Shown here one piece after another: positions 38,457 through 50,025 of a stretch of 64,000 nt of DNA (the first letter of the stretch is position 1; every line of letters begins with the position of its first letter). Below the pieces are notes generated by a model. It saw nothing but the letters and a program-made list of their open reading frames with translations, searched no databases and was not told the origin of the DNA. The DNA lies in NCBI GenBank assembly GCA_037447655.1, contig JBBHKE010000722.1, positions 220,271 through 284,270 of the forward strand, written 5' to 3'. The position numbers and the translations under genes are program-made. The stretch is from Zygnema cylindricum (Eukaryota; Streptophyta; Zygnematophyceae; Zygnematales; Zygnemataceae).

Positions 38457-40848
38457 CTCCTTGAGTCCAACAAAGAATCACTAAAATGGTCAATTGAGTT
38501 AATTGTTATGGTTGGCCAAAGTTAGCCTTTTATACAAGATGCTCTTTAGGAGAGGCGGCTACCTACCCAAAAGATTCTAAGTTCTAAACCCCTCTCTAAA
38601 CCCCCTAGTACTGAAATACCGACCAATCACAAGACTGTACCGTACAAGAAAGTACAGGTGCTGGAGTACTTTCTGTACGGACATTATACGACACAGCCAT
38701 AATGCGACATTTGTCACATCCGAATTTGTTATCTTTAGTTTCGGAGATTGCGTAAACCAGTATGATGTTGGCACGTGTCATCCAAAGTGGTGACGTCCGC
38801 AAACCGCCAAATTGTTTTTTTGCGAAGCCTACGCTAACCATGGCCGTCCGATTAGATCGCCTTTTAAAGTAGGCCGTTCAAATAAATGTTTGCACCATTT
38901 ATTTCGTGCGGTACAATAGTTTACGACAAGTTTTATGTTCCATCGTACTTTCGTTAGTTAAATGAAATGTCCTACGTCTAATTATTTCAATACTTATCAA
39001 ACCCCACGTTCTCTAGCACAATTCCTAGACTATAGGATAACGCTGCCAGCTATCGGCTATTCTGCCGGACGGTAGGTACCAGGATGAAATCGTGAGTCCG
39101 TCACTCCTCTTTTGGTAAATGTATTAGAAACTATTCGTGTCTCTCTAGAAAGCCTAGGCAGCCATGGCTCTAGCTCCCAATCCAGCCTTCAGTGACTACA
39201 ACAAGTGTGAGGGCTTGGAGAAAGGAGTTAGAGGCAGACTGCCTCTGCTCTTTTTCAGTCCAAACACATACCTAGAAAAAACTTCAATTTCAACATCACT
39301 CTCCAACTCCATAAATAACCCGGCCAAGTCATTACAAAAGTCTAACATCTTTCCCCTTTTGTACACATACGCCTATACCTTGGGATCTGCAAGCTTGTAG
39401 TGTTGAATCGTACCACTCTTGTAAATGTTATCAAGAGCCTCCCACAACTCGTCCACCCTGTCGACGTAAAGATGAGGTGTAGCAACTCTTTGAGTGGACG
39501 CACGAAAATAAAATGATTCGCCACGGTGCAGTTAAAATCCCAGATTTTAGTATCATTTACCTCGGTTTTCTGAACATCTGCTACCGGAACCCATCTAGTA
39601 GCCATCGGTGTGAATTTCACCTTCCCCTTCTCCTTCCCTATGTTCGATATGATGCTTTCTTCAACATCCTCTACAACCTCTGCCTTCGGTGACCCTCATG
39701 TGAATGAAGATCCTCCAAACCCTGGTGGAACTCCCTATTTTGCAGTTGGCCGACGCACACCACCACTCACAATGCCCCCTAGCCGTTTTTCAAACAATGC
39801 ACCCCTCATCATGGTTTCCTTATGTATAATCCCTGTTTTATTGAAAATGGGCACCCTAGTGGGTGGGCCCATAACTTGTAATTCTGTGACCTCCATTGGT
39901 CTACAAAATGTCCAGCTTATATGAAACCTTTAGGATAATATTTGCACTTTTGCCTTTAGCAATGAATAAGTGCCACCCTGGCACGCAAAAACTTGGATTA
40001 ACTACAACCTTGTGTAGCATGGACTCTTTTGATTTTGCAGCAAAAACAATCACTGAAATTGATCACCTGAGCATTGAGTTATGGTTGGCCAAAGATGGCT
40101 TATAAATAGAGATGCACTTTGGGAGAGATGCGGAAACCTAAATTTTTCTAAGTCTTAAATTGCCTCTCCGAACCTACTAATATTGTACCTAATGAATCAA
40201 AAGAATGTAAGGTAGAAGTAGGTATAGGTATCGCTCTACTTCTTATACGGCCATAGTATGGCATGGCCGCTCCGCTGACGTGTGATAATTCTTGAGCCGT
40301 AGTTGCTTCCCTCGTAATATCCGGTGTTCAATAATAACTCGCCACTTGTCACCCGCCGACATCTTTTCCGCAAACCGCCGAAAGGCCACTCCAGTACACT
40401 AGCTCATTTGTGAGCCTTTCGATCAGATCCGGACATTTGATTTCTTCCGTCAAAATTAAATGTCGTTTTGTACATTCAGTGCGATCTGGATTTTGTGCGG
40501 ACCGATACATTTTCCATGTTCAATTTTTCCTGTAAACTATTAATTGAAATATGCCATTTTGTAATGTTTAAATATTAATAACACGCAATATACTTTAACG
40601 ACATCAAGACCTAACGGATAAGACAAACGGCTATGCCGTACGACGTCTTATCAGAGGTCACAGGATCAAATCGTGGTCCTGTCCATCCATCTTTTGCAAG
40701 AGCTGGGTCTTATATTCCTATTTGTCTGTCTATTTGTCTGCATGGGGCAGCCATGGCTGCGTACCTGTCGTCAGTGACTACAGCAAGTATGAGGACTGCA
40801 GTAAGACCATGAACAAAAAAACTTGAATATAAAATACCTTTTTCAACA
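38457..40848 (-). mobile_element. truncated copia element: LTR fragment - gag - 5' LTR
   Basis: On the minus strand: complete 5' LTR 40848-39877, primer-binding site just inside (complement of 39862-39876, GTTATGGGCCCACCC), gag from ATG 39896 to about 39296, then directly a second LTR (39295-38457) lacking its distal end. The gag start MEVTELQVMGPPTRVPIFN is the family signature; later frames are shifted. MLDFCND and FMELES (about 39300-39350) mark where gag stops at the LTR, so most of pol is absent. Confidence 0.8.
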
Positions 40849-42429
40849 CAATACACGATTTCGCGCTATACGATGTCGCGCCTACTTTACTTCTACGATT
40901 TCATGGCCAATTACGATAACGTATCTTTTAAAATTCCGGAGGTTAGGTACCTATGTGTGTGACAAAAGTCAAAAGGTATGTAACTAAAGGTACTCTCGCA
41001 TGTGCTAAAGTTACAATTATTTTTTCTGTCATTTTCCTCCATAATTCAGAAAAAAAACTAGAAAATCCGCAGCCGTACCAAAAAATTGGAATTACTACCG
41101 TACAAGTTGCATTGCTTTGAAACTTTATATGTACTACAGTTTGTCGTCTAGCGCGATGGAATTTGTCGTCCAAAGCATTTTGACCCACTTTTGCGTCCTT
41201 CCACCTCATGTTCAAACTTTACATAAAATCACCTCGCGAGGTGATTTTAAATAAAGTTCCATGAGGTGAGCGAATAGGCACATGGTGTCGCATGTGGCGA
41301 AAGTTTATCACAATTTTTGTGCACAGGGTAAAAAAAAAAACACATTACAGATTTCCAGATTGTGCGTACTGTTTTCCGTGCGTTGATTTCCGTGCAGGGG
41401 TTGGTGTAAGCCCCCTCTCTCAAACACACGTGTCTTTACACAAGGAGTAAGAAAAACATTGGGCACCTGTCGGCAAATGGGAAGACGAAAAACGAAACTG
41501 CATTTCTATGCGATAGCGAAAGGTATTTTACGGTTTCAACACGTGGACAATGTGGCATTCGAAAATTACGAAGTCACAAAAATTGTACAGCGTACGGAGA
41601 GATGCCTCAAATTGAAGTCGAGTGGAAGTTTGCCTCATTTTTATTACTAGTTCATCTTTCACATTCTTTCATACACGTCTACGTAAGTCATTTTTTTAAG
41701 TAACAAGTTATTTTCCTTAACATCCGAATGCTCTAAAAGTTGTATGGAGAATCTTCGCTAATTAACAAAGTAACAAGACTAGGTTTCAATTACATGCAAA
41801 AGTACCATAAGTTAACTTTCCAACGTACCGTTTCCATAGGCGGGAGGTCATAAAACATACCGGTTCGGAAGCGGTCACGGCGCTGTTATCCAATTCGTAC
41901 AGATTTTCAGACTTTTTTACGAAACTACGTAATATTCCTCGATTTCATACTTTTCGTAAATTTCTTATATTTCTTGCTGTACGGGAATGTACAAAGGTGT
42001 ACAAAGATGAACTAAAAGTGTGACTCTACAAAATCCTTAGAAAATATGAAAAGTATGATGAAATATGCGGAAATGTAGGACAATATACGGAAAGTGTACC
42101 CTAAAAAACCTAAAAGTACAAAAAAATTGTAGGCAGTTGTTTACTCAAATATATGGGAATGTATGGGAAATGTACCGTAAAAAAAAAACACCCTTAAATA
42201 ACACTACAAAGTACATAAATGTGTTGTTTTGAAAAGTCAGTTTCGTGCGTAACTGCTAATTAGATTTAATATGGAGGTTTGAATAGATTCACGGATTGGG
42301 GGAGCGAACAGATTGATAATTAGAGTTACGTAAAAGACTCATTGAGTGGTGTGAACAAGCAATGACAAATGGACGGCGGATCGCGAAGCGATCCGATGTA
42401 AAATAAACGGATTGTTAAAATAGGCGCCG
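40849..42429. repeat. dispersed repeat family R and GTAC-rich repeats
   Basis: No gene. The 40.9-41.6 kb part shares blocks with 34.1-34.4 and 45.2-45.5 kb (TTTGCGTCC, the CGCGAGG palindrome, GTGAGCGAATAG). From about 41.9 kb there are loose repeats of the form TACGGAAANTGTACCCTAAA, also found at 47.44-47.96 kb. Confidence 0.6.
41215..41258. repeat. 44-nt hairpin with 26-nt perfect palindrome
   Basis: Perfect palindrome 41224-41249 centred on CCTCGCGAGG. The surrounding AACTTTA/TAAAGTT arms extend it to 44 nt with two mismatched pairs. A 16-nt version (TCACCTCGCGAGGTGA) is at 45392-45407, in a repeat of the same family. Confidence 0.9.
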
Positions 42430-42514
42430 CCGGTACGATATTGTTGCGTTATACGTTGAGCTTACTAGTGCGGGATATGTAGAATCTGAGGAGAGTAAGA
42501 TTAATACACCTCTT

Positions 42515-43849
42515 ATGAAACTCCCAGATGAGTACGAAAACATCATTTGTCGTATGCAGGCAATGGATGGCTCCTCATGGACTTGGAGCTTTACCATGGG
42601 GATAATTCTTGTGAGGGCAAGCACTTTGGAGCTTCGTAGGGGAAAGGACAGGGTCAATGCATTTTCAGCTGGTGGTGATTGGCGGAAGCGTGATGAGAGG
42701 AACGACGGTGACGAGCGGAAGCGTGATGAGAGGAACGGTGGTGACGAGCGGAAGCGTGATGAGAGAAAGAAAGACAAAGGTAAACCTTATCGGAACTTCG
42801 GTGGAAAGAGAGGGAGAGGAAAAGAAAAGGGAGCTTTGAAAAAGGGGGATTGCTTCTTTTGTAGGGAACCGGGTCATTATATGGAGGAATGCCCTTGTTT
42901 GGAAAAACGTAGAAGTTGGAATGTGGATGAGGAGGAAGAAGGGAAAGAGGAGAAAGAGGATGAAGATATTTTAGAGCTTCTCCGGATTAGTAGTATGGGG
43001 AAGAAAGAAAAGCACACAGTAATTGCACGAAGGCAACAGTGTGCTTTTGGAGGTATAAGTGAAGTAAAGAGAGAGGAGGTACTTGATGATGTCGAGGAGT
43101 GTAGAGTGCATGACTTAGAAATGAGAAAGTCAGATATAGGATCCATAAGTGAAAACAGGAAAGATAAAATTAATCAGGATAATTATATAGATAATAGGGA
43201 ACCAGAAAACTTGTCGGAAAGGGAGACTTCAACGGATTCCGAGGAAAGGGGAGAAGTGAAACTCGAAGAGGTTTTAAAGGATATGGGAGAAGAGAAATAT
43301 TTGATTAAAGGTTTAGGGGATAAGAAATATTTATTGGGAATTAAATTAGAAAGTAATAGTGGAAAGAATTCCATGGGAGAGAGTGAGGGAAGTTCAGAAA
43401 ATGGGGTAATAATCATGGATAAAAATATGAGTACGAAAGATGTAGATCTTATGAGGAACTTAGTGGGGACTAGTGTTTTTTGGGAACATTTGGGGGTGGA
43501 TGGATTTGACATCACTAATTGGTGTGATGTCACTTGTGAAGATGTGCCTGTAAAAGGGTTAGCATCTGGGTGTATGTTGCAGATTGGAAATGGGGCTGGC
43601 TGTTTGGACCGCAAGAGGGAAATCGGTTTGTGTGTGGATGAAAGAGTGATGAAGTGGATAAAATCTTTGCTCGGATTTATGAAAAATGGGATGTTAAATA
43701 AAATGTGTGATGCAATTATCATTTCAGTTCATTTAATGCAGTGTGTTAAAAACTTAAGTTTTATGAAAGGAAAAGGAAAAAGGAAAAAGAAAAGGAAAAA
43801 GGGGAGGGGGTATTTGTTTACTTGTTTGTGGAAGTTGAAAGAAAAATAG
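42515..43849 (+). CDS. collapsed copia Gag-Pol fusion ORF (444 aa)
   Basis: Starts MKLPDEYENIICRMQAMDGS, aligning with internal Gag of the full element (MKLPDEFVKIVYRVQDLPDS); coding homology extends upstream of this Met. Next come three 11-residue tandem repeats of DERKRDERNDG type (about 42680-42775), a zinc knuckle CFFCREPGHYMEEC (CX2CX4HX4C), an acidic stretch and QCAFGG, which in the full element precedes the protease. Protease DSG, the whole integrase and the RT palm with YVDD are absent. Reading resumes at KYLIKGLGDKKYLLGI and runs into an RNase H-like remnant (WCDVTCEDV.LASGCMLQIGNGA..WIKSLLGFM). RNase H catalytic residues are altered or missing. The frame stays open for 444 codons, which is unusual for a decayed copy. 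Enzymatic activity is not expected; RNA binding by the zinc knuckle is conceivable. Confidence 0.75.
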   Translation: MKLPDEYENIICRMQAMDGSSWTWSFTMGIILVRASTLELRRGKDRVNAFSAGGDWRKRDERNDGDERKRDERNGGDERKRDERKKDKGKPYRNFGGKRGRGKEKGALKKGDCFFCREPGHYMEECPCLEKRRSWNVDEEEEGKEEKEDEDILELLRISSMGKKEKHTVIARRQQCAFGGISEVKREEVLDDVEECRVHDLEMRKSDIGSISENRKDKINQDNYIDNREPENLSERETSTDSEERGEVKLEEVLKDMGEEKYLIKGLGDKKYLLGIKLESNSGKNSMGESEGSSENGVIIMDKNMSTKDVDLMRNLVGTSVFWEHLGVDGFDITNWCDVTCEDVPVKGLASGCMLQIGNGAGCLDRKREIGLCVDERVMKWIKSLLGFMKNGMLNKMCDAIIISVHLMQCVKNLSFMKGKGKRKKKRKKGRGYLFTCLWKLKEK

Positions 43850-43867
43850 ACTAGAAAATAAGGGGAG

Positions 43868-45056
43868 TGTTGATATTTGAGTATTTTCTAGGTCTATTAG
43901 GATAGAAAAAGAGCTGAGGCGGTCTGCCTCTAACTCCCCTCTCCAACCCCCCACACTTGTTGTAGTCACTGAAGGCTGGATAGGGAGCTAGAGCCATGGT
44001 TGCCTAGGCTCTCTAGAGAAGACAGGGGGTAAATTAGGTAGACTTACCAAAAGTTAGTTGACGGACCCAGGAATTGATCCTGGTACCTGCCGTCCGTCAA
44101 TCCGCATTAGCCGTTAGCTCTAGCCGTTAAGTCTAGGACAGATATTACGATATATAGGGTTTGATAAATATATAAATCGTTATATGTAGATTAATCCGTT
44201 TAACGGCTAATAGATACTTAGTACATAGATACAGTTTGATTTAGTGCGAAGTACGGTATGGGGACAGAACGGATACCGCGCATTTGTTTCGATAGCGAAA
44301 CAAATACCGTGCGTCGAATTTCAGCGGCGAGGATTATAGCCGGTTTTGATCGGACGGCCGCGATAGGCGCCGCGATCACGGAAAAGGCATTTTTGGCGTT
44401 TTAAGGTATTTGCCACGTCAAATGACACGTGGCGTGATAAAATTGGACTACGGGAATTCCGAAGATTACAGGAACTAATCCTGATTTGACACGTGTCGAC
44501 ATTTTGGCCATGTCGTACAATGGTCGTACAATGGTCGTACATAAAGTACACCGGCACCTGTACTTTTCTGTACGACACAGTAATTTGATTGGTGCCGTAC
44601 TTCAGTAGATAGAGTTTTAGAGAGGGAATAGGACTTAGAAAATTTTGGGTAGGCAGTTGCCTCTCTCAGAGAGCACCCTATATAAATGGCAAACTTTGGC
44701 CAGCCATAACTATCAATTTACTTGACCATTTTCAGTGATTCTTTTTGCTGCGGACTCAAGGGAGTCCACGCTACACAGGGGTGTAGTCGGTCAGAGTTTT
44801 TGTCTGCCAGGGTGGCTGCATTTCTAAGGGAAAGTCAAAGTGGGTGAATGTGTCCAAATCTCATATTCTAACTTTGCATTCTGTGGTGGAACTGAGCACA
44901 CAGAAAGTGTTATTTCACAGGGGTGAATCTATATTGGGATTGTGACTGTCAAGGGGTCAGTCACCTAGGTTTATATTAACTTGGAGTCGGCACTATCTAG
45001 ATTAGCTTCTTTTGGATCTGCATACTCTGAGGGCCAATGGAGGTCTCAGAGTTTCA
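43868..45056 (+). repeat. copia-family 3' LTR
   Basis: 1189 bp from TGTTGATATTTGAG to GAGGTCTCAGAGTTTCA, immediately after the polypurine tract. It ends with the family's ATGGAGGTCTCAGAG start-codon block (from 45037) and carries the antisense tRNA-like segment near 44067-44140. Confidence 0.85.
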
Positions 45057-46960
45057 AAACCGTCACCTTGTATACGTCATCAATTTTTACAAGTTTTGTA
45101 GTTGTCTACATTTCGTTTGTTGCACATTTTGTATACGTCTACAATTGTAACGTACTTAAAGTAATTAAGGCCCAAGTAAGAGCATGTTCACATGTGATAA
45201 AGGGTTTTTCATGTCGTTTTCTCTCAAAAACCTAGCTTGCAGCAAGAAAATTCGCAACCGGATCAAGATAATGAAATCACCGTAATATAACATGTGACAA
45301 ATTCAAAATATAAATGTATTGGAGTTTGTTGATCAGTTCATGTCGACCCACTTTGGCGTCCCTCAGGGTCATCTTTAGACTTCTACGGAAATCACCTCGC
45401 GAGGTGAACTTAAAATTTGAAGATGTGAACGAATAGACGTACATTGTCACACGCTTCAAAGATTTTTGAAAACTTTTTTTGCAGTACACAGAGTCCTGAA
45501 AAAAAAGAACCTATCGTCCCTTTCCAGCTTGTACGTTTTTGTTTTTGTGTAGGGTGAGTGGAGGGGTCTCCAACAACGGATGTTGTTTCGCGAAAACGAA
45601 GTCCGTGAATGCACCTCTTTTTCCCTCCCTCTCCCAGTACTGCCTCTATCTCACAAATGTTGTAAACGACAATAATGGCATCAAATGAAAGATCTCTAAC
45701 AAAATTTTATTTTAACTATATTTAGGCGTATTTTGAGAGTAAGGAGTGAGAAAGGACGAAGAAAAATATGTGAAACCATGGCCGATTTTTTTGAAAACAG
45801 TGACTTCGATGCTTTCATAAGTGAGCGTGACGTCAAAATGCCACAAACCCTATACATCTACAATGTCACAAAAAACTAAACGTCTAGAACCGTCTCTATT
45901 TTGTAAACGTCATCAATCGTCGCGAGTTTTGTAGGTGTCTACAACCGTCACAAAGTAACAAGATTAAAGTTTGGATACATCGGAACATGCCCTAACGATT
46001 GGTTTTTGGACATAATAACACTTTGAAAAGTACAACAAAAAATTCGCTCTAGAATCGAAATTAACATTCCAAACTTTCGGTTACATGTGCACACCACCTA
46101 ACACTTTAGCAAGTAGTATATATAATCTTCGCTAAATCTCAAAGTAACAAGATTAAAGGTGCGTCTCCATGTGCCTAAGTAAGGGTTTTTTTTGTCGTTT
46201 TCTTGTAAAAATTAGAGTCGTACCGCGTAAGTCTTAACCGTACTCAGAAATAGAAAAAATGAGAAGTACATTTTGCGTCATCATGGAAATTTAGATCTAC
46301 TACATGTTTTCGTTTTGTGTTTTCCGACCCTCGGCCACGCAAAAAAACGTCATCTTAAAACTTTTATTTAAAACACAGGGAAGATGTGTTTTAAAACAAA
46401 TAATTTTTGAAAAACAAATAGAAGCACGTAGTCGCATGTGTAAAAAACCTTCAAAAGAATTCAAGCGACGACAAAAAGTGCACGATCGGCTATGTTTTGT
46501 CCGTTTGCTTTCAGGTACGACAAAGCAAAGAACACAATTTGTTTGGTTTTGTCCGTTTGCGCTTGGTACGGATTTTATTTCGCCAGAGGTCTCAAGATCC
46601 GATGCCATTTCACGTCGAGCGGACAAGAGACGCAAAGGCAAAGTGCATCTTCTTCAACAGTGAAATGGCACAGGCTAAATGGCGGTACGTCTACAATGTC
46701 ACGAAAAGTCATGCGAGCTTTTACAAAAAAAAACGTGCGTCATCACAGATTGTACACAGTCGACAGTCGTCACGGGATTGTCGACGTATACAACTGTCAC
46801 GCCCTAAGTGACAACTTTGTTTGGTACACATAGGGACACCCGAAATCCGGGTCCGCCGGATCTGCGCTAAAAACAAAGTAAATTCTCTAAGTTTCAAGTA
46901 CATGGAGACCCACTCTAAGTTTAGGTTATATGGGAAAATGCCCTAAGCTCCACGATGGCC
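45057..46960. repeat. dispersed repeat family R (copy B and relatives)
   Basis: Ordered blocks match 33.59-34.58 plus 35.72-35.78 kb, as described there. Within 45.06-46.15 kb the motif TAACAAGATTAAAG followed by a GTCGTTTT/CCCTAA block recurs, suggesting internal duplication. Frames at 46304-46833 overlap on both strands and have no recognised domain. No gene is supported. Confidence 0.55.
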
Positions 46961-47067
46961 GAGCGATGAAAAGTTGAAAACCTTACACGTGGTATAGGCC
47001 ACGTGCCTTCGGACAGGGTGTATATAAATCCACCACGAAAAGTTCTACAAAGATAGGAAAAACACTA

Positions 47068-47235
47068 GTGTTGTGTATCGGCAAGGATTTGTCGATAACG
47101 GACATGGACCTTTTTTCAGGTACCCGATAATCGATATATTGATACGATATATCGTTATCGGTGTTATCGTCGATAAATAACTGATATTTATCGGTATTAA
47201 TCGGCGATAACACCGATATCGATAACTATCGGCGA
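47068..47235. mobile_element. GTGTTG-TIR element fragment (copy C)
   Basis: Starts TA|GTGTTGTGTATCGGCAAGG and contains GTACCCGATAATCGATATAT as in copies A and B, with many GATAA/TTATC inversions. No matching right end was found, so it is a fragment or a diverged relative. Confidence 0.55.
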
Positions 47236-47963
47236 TATATGTATGGACCGTACAGATAAATGTACGACCAGTACACTCAACTGTACGTCATATTCTCCAG
47301 GCGAGCAGCGAACCCCTTTCCTCCCGATTCGGTAAAAAATCGCAATTTTTCCTTGATTATTTATTATTTGAGGGGGTTTTACTTGGGTTCCTCGCTCCCA
47401 TACCCTTCCTCAATGTCTTTTGACTGTTAGTTACGCCAATAGATGTCCAATTCGTACGGATTTGGACTTTTCTCTGAAATTTACGTAATATTCGTCGATT
47501 TTATACTTTTCGTAAAATTCGCATATATTTTTATGTACGGACATGAACGAAAAGCGAAATACTAGAAAATCCTTATAAAATCTTTAAAAATTATGAGCAA
47601 CTAACATAAATGTACGAAATTATACGGAAAGTGTACCTTAAAAACCTAATAATACGGCAAATCTTTGTTAACCGTACTGACATATATAGGAGCGTACGGC
47701 AATGTACCCTATAAACCCTAAAACCCCCCCTTATAATAACCCTAAGTAGTACGGATATATACTCTCCAAACCCTAAAATTAATACCCGTAACAAGTGCGG
47801 AATATACGCCCAATGTACGTACATGTATGAAAAGTGTGCGGCAATTATACTGAATGTACAAAATGTACTCTAAAACCCTAAAAATCATTTATATAACCCT
47901 AAAAAGTACGGATATATACGGACACTGTATGTAACTGTACGAAAAATGAACAGGTGCAATGGA
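47236..47963. repeat. GTAC-rich repeats with CCCTAAA motifs
   Basis: Loosely periodic units such as TACGGAAAGTGTACCTTAAAA and TACCCTATAAACCCTAAAA, with CCCTAAA occurring many times between 47.69 and 47.9 kb. This is degenerate interspersed sequence, not a telomere array. No gene. Confidence 0.5.
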
Positions 47964-48961
47964 TGGAGAAATAAAAGCTTATTTTAGTATTTTCTATATT
48001 TTGTAAAATGTAGAAAAAAAACAGAGGAGGCAGTCTGCCACTAACTCCTCTCTCCAGCTCCCACACTTGTCGCAATCACTGAAAGTTGGAGAGGGAGATA
48101 GAGCCATGGCTGCCTACGCTATCCCGACGGGGATAGATATTAGGTTGGAAGGTTTTACCAAATAAACTTGGCGGACCCAGGATTTGAACCTGATACCTGC
48201 CGTCCGTCAAGGTAGACGGTAGCCGATAGCCTTAGCCAACTAGTCTAAAGCAAAGATATATGCTATAGGGTTTGGTAGTTAATTAAACGTTAAGACGTAG
48301 ACTATTTCATTCAACGAGATATTTAGACATAGATACTGTTTGTAATGCACGGCGTACAGAACATCTGAAACGGATACCGCGCATTTTGTTTCGAAGGTGA
48401 AACTAATAGTACGCGAGTATTTATTATGACCACGATTGTAATCCGGCTTAATCGGACGGCCACAAAGCATGCCGAGATCGCGGGATGGGTTTTCGGTCGT
48501 TTGCGGTCGACGTCACATCAATCGCCACGTGGCACAATCACATTGGATTACGACATCTCCGGGGATTCCAGAAACGAATCCAAAAATGACATGTATCGAC
48601 TTGTTGGCGATGTCGTACAATGGTCGTACGTAAAGTACAACGGCACCCGTACCTTTATGAACGATACACTATTATGATTGGTACCTTACTGCAGTAGATA
48701 GAGTTTTAGAGAGAGATATGACTTAGAAAAATTTGATAGATTGGACCTTCTCTCCCAGAGAGCTTCTGTACAAAAGGTCAACATTGACCCTTCATAACTT
48801 ACTGCTCAGAGAAGCAAATTCAGAAATTCTTTTTACTATAGACTCACGGAAGTCTTGCCTTTACAAGGGTGAAGGTGGTGAGGGTTTTTGTCTGTTAGGG
48901 TGGCAGTTATTCTTTTTTAAACTCAAAAGGGTCAAGGTTATCCTAAAGGCTTCGTGTGAGC
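47964..48961 (+). repeat. copia-family 5' LTR of an older plus-strand element (interrupted)
   Basis: Begins TGGAGAAATAAAAGC, followed by the LTR block TATTTTCTA. It runs to GTGTGAGC at 48961, where the full minus-strand copia is inserted, and resumes at 55413-55454 (TGAGCTGCCTACTCTG...GAGTTACA). The primer site AGTTATGGGCCCACCC then follows at 55455. Confidence 0.88.
48172..48250 (-). other. tRNA-like segment with A-box and B-box inside LTR
   Basis: On the minus strand, AGTTGGCTAAGG (48231-48242) resembles a tRNA D-arm/A box. GGTTCAAATCC (48190-48180) is an exact B-box match lying in a T-arm-like CAGG..CCTG hairpin. No convincing acceptor or anticodon stem is seen, so this is not called a tRNA. 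The same position is occupied by more decayed versions in the other LTRs (44.07-44.14, 49.72-49.80, 55.12-55.20, 37.46, 38.24, 39.03 and 40.61 kb). Confidence 0.6.
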
Positions 48962-50012
48962 TGAAACTCTGAGACCTCCATAAGTCCTCAGAGTAGACAG
49001 CTTCCAAGAAGCCTTTAGGATAATCCTGACCCCTTTGTGTTTCAGCAAAAATAACTGCCACCCTGGCAGACAAAAACCCTGACCACCTGCACCCCTGTGA
49101 AGGCAAGACTCCCCTGAGTCGATAGCAAAAAGAATCTCTGAATTTGCTCCCCTGAGCAGTGAGTTATGGAGGGTCAAAGTTGACCTTTTGTACAGTAGCT
49201 CTCTGGGAGAGAGGGTCCTATCTTCTAATTTTTCTAAGTCCTATCTCTCTCACAGACTCTATCTAATGATGTACGGAACCAATCAGAATTGAGTTCCGTA
49301 CGCAAAAGTACAGCTGCCGGTGTACTTTATGTACGGACATTGTACGACATGGCCAAAATGTCGACACATGTCATATCCGGATTCGGTGCCATAATCTCCG
49401 AAGATTCCACGATCCAACATAATTTCGCCACGCGTCATCCGATGTGGCGATGGCCACAAACCGCCGAAATCTTCCTCCGCGATCTCGGCGCTAATTGCGG
49501 CCGTCCGATTAAGTTCAGATTTAATCGTAGCTGTAATAAATACATGCGCGGTATTTGTTTCACTTACGAAACAAATGCGCGGTATTGAATTTTAGTCCGT
49601 ACCGTAATCCGTACTTTATATATTACCGGATCTATGTATCGCGTAATCTATTACAGTTAAATGATTAATCGTAAGTATACATATTTAAATAATTTTCAAA
49701 CTATATACTACGTTACATTAATCCTAGACTTAACGGCTAAGGCTACCGGCTATTTCTTGTCTCCCGGCCGGTAGGTACAGGGATCAAATCCTGTGGCCGG
49801 CACATACCTTTTAGATAAAATAAATCCCTAACTACTATAAATTTCCCGTAAACCTCAGGATAGCCTAGGTAGCCATGGCTCTAGCTTCCTCTCCAATTTC
49901 CCAGTGACTGCGACAAGTTTGAGAGTTGGAGAGAGAAGTTAGAGATAGACTGCCTCGGCTTCTTTATTTCTTTTCAGACATAGAAAATACTTTAAAACCA
50001 TTAGTTTCTACA
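48962..50012 (-). repeat. copia 3' LTR
   Basis: 1051 bp from TGAAACTCTGAGACC to TTAGTTTCTACA as written on the plus strand; near-identical to 54363-55412. Confidence 0.95.
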
Positions 50013-50021
50013 CTCCCCTTA
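50013..50021 (-). promoter_or_regulatory. polypurine tract of copia element
   Basis: The minus strand reads AATAAGGGGAG directly before the 3' LTR. The same AAGGGGAG precedes the 3' LTR of the relative at 43868. This is the expected plus-strand DNA priming site. Confidence 0.85.
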
Positions 50022-50025
50022 TTTT

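Larger units (their letters stand above)
42430..45056 (+). mobile_element. 5'-truncated, internally collapsed copia element with 3' LTR
   Basis: Contains the fused ORF at 42515-43849, a polypurine tract AAGGGGAG just after the stop (43860-43867) and a 3' LTR at 43868-45056. There is no 5' LTR or primer site: gag homology fades upstream of about 42430 into unrelated sequence. Confidence 0.85.

Noticed and set aside
46300-46903. Overlapping ~100-120 aa frames on both strands
   Set aside because: They lie in a dispersed repeat region and show no family resemblance; mutual overlap suggests chance.
47690-47900. Interstitial telomere array (CCCTAAA)
   Set aside because: Motifs are scattered and degenerate with GTAC-rich spacers, not a tandem array.
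48172-48250. A functional tRNA gene
   Set aside because: A- and B-box-like sequences are present, but acceptor and anticodon stems cannot be drawn convincingly.
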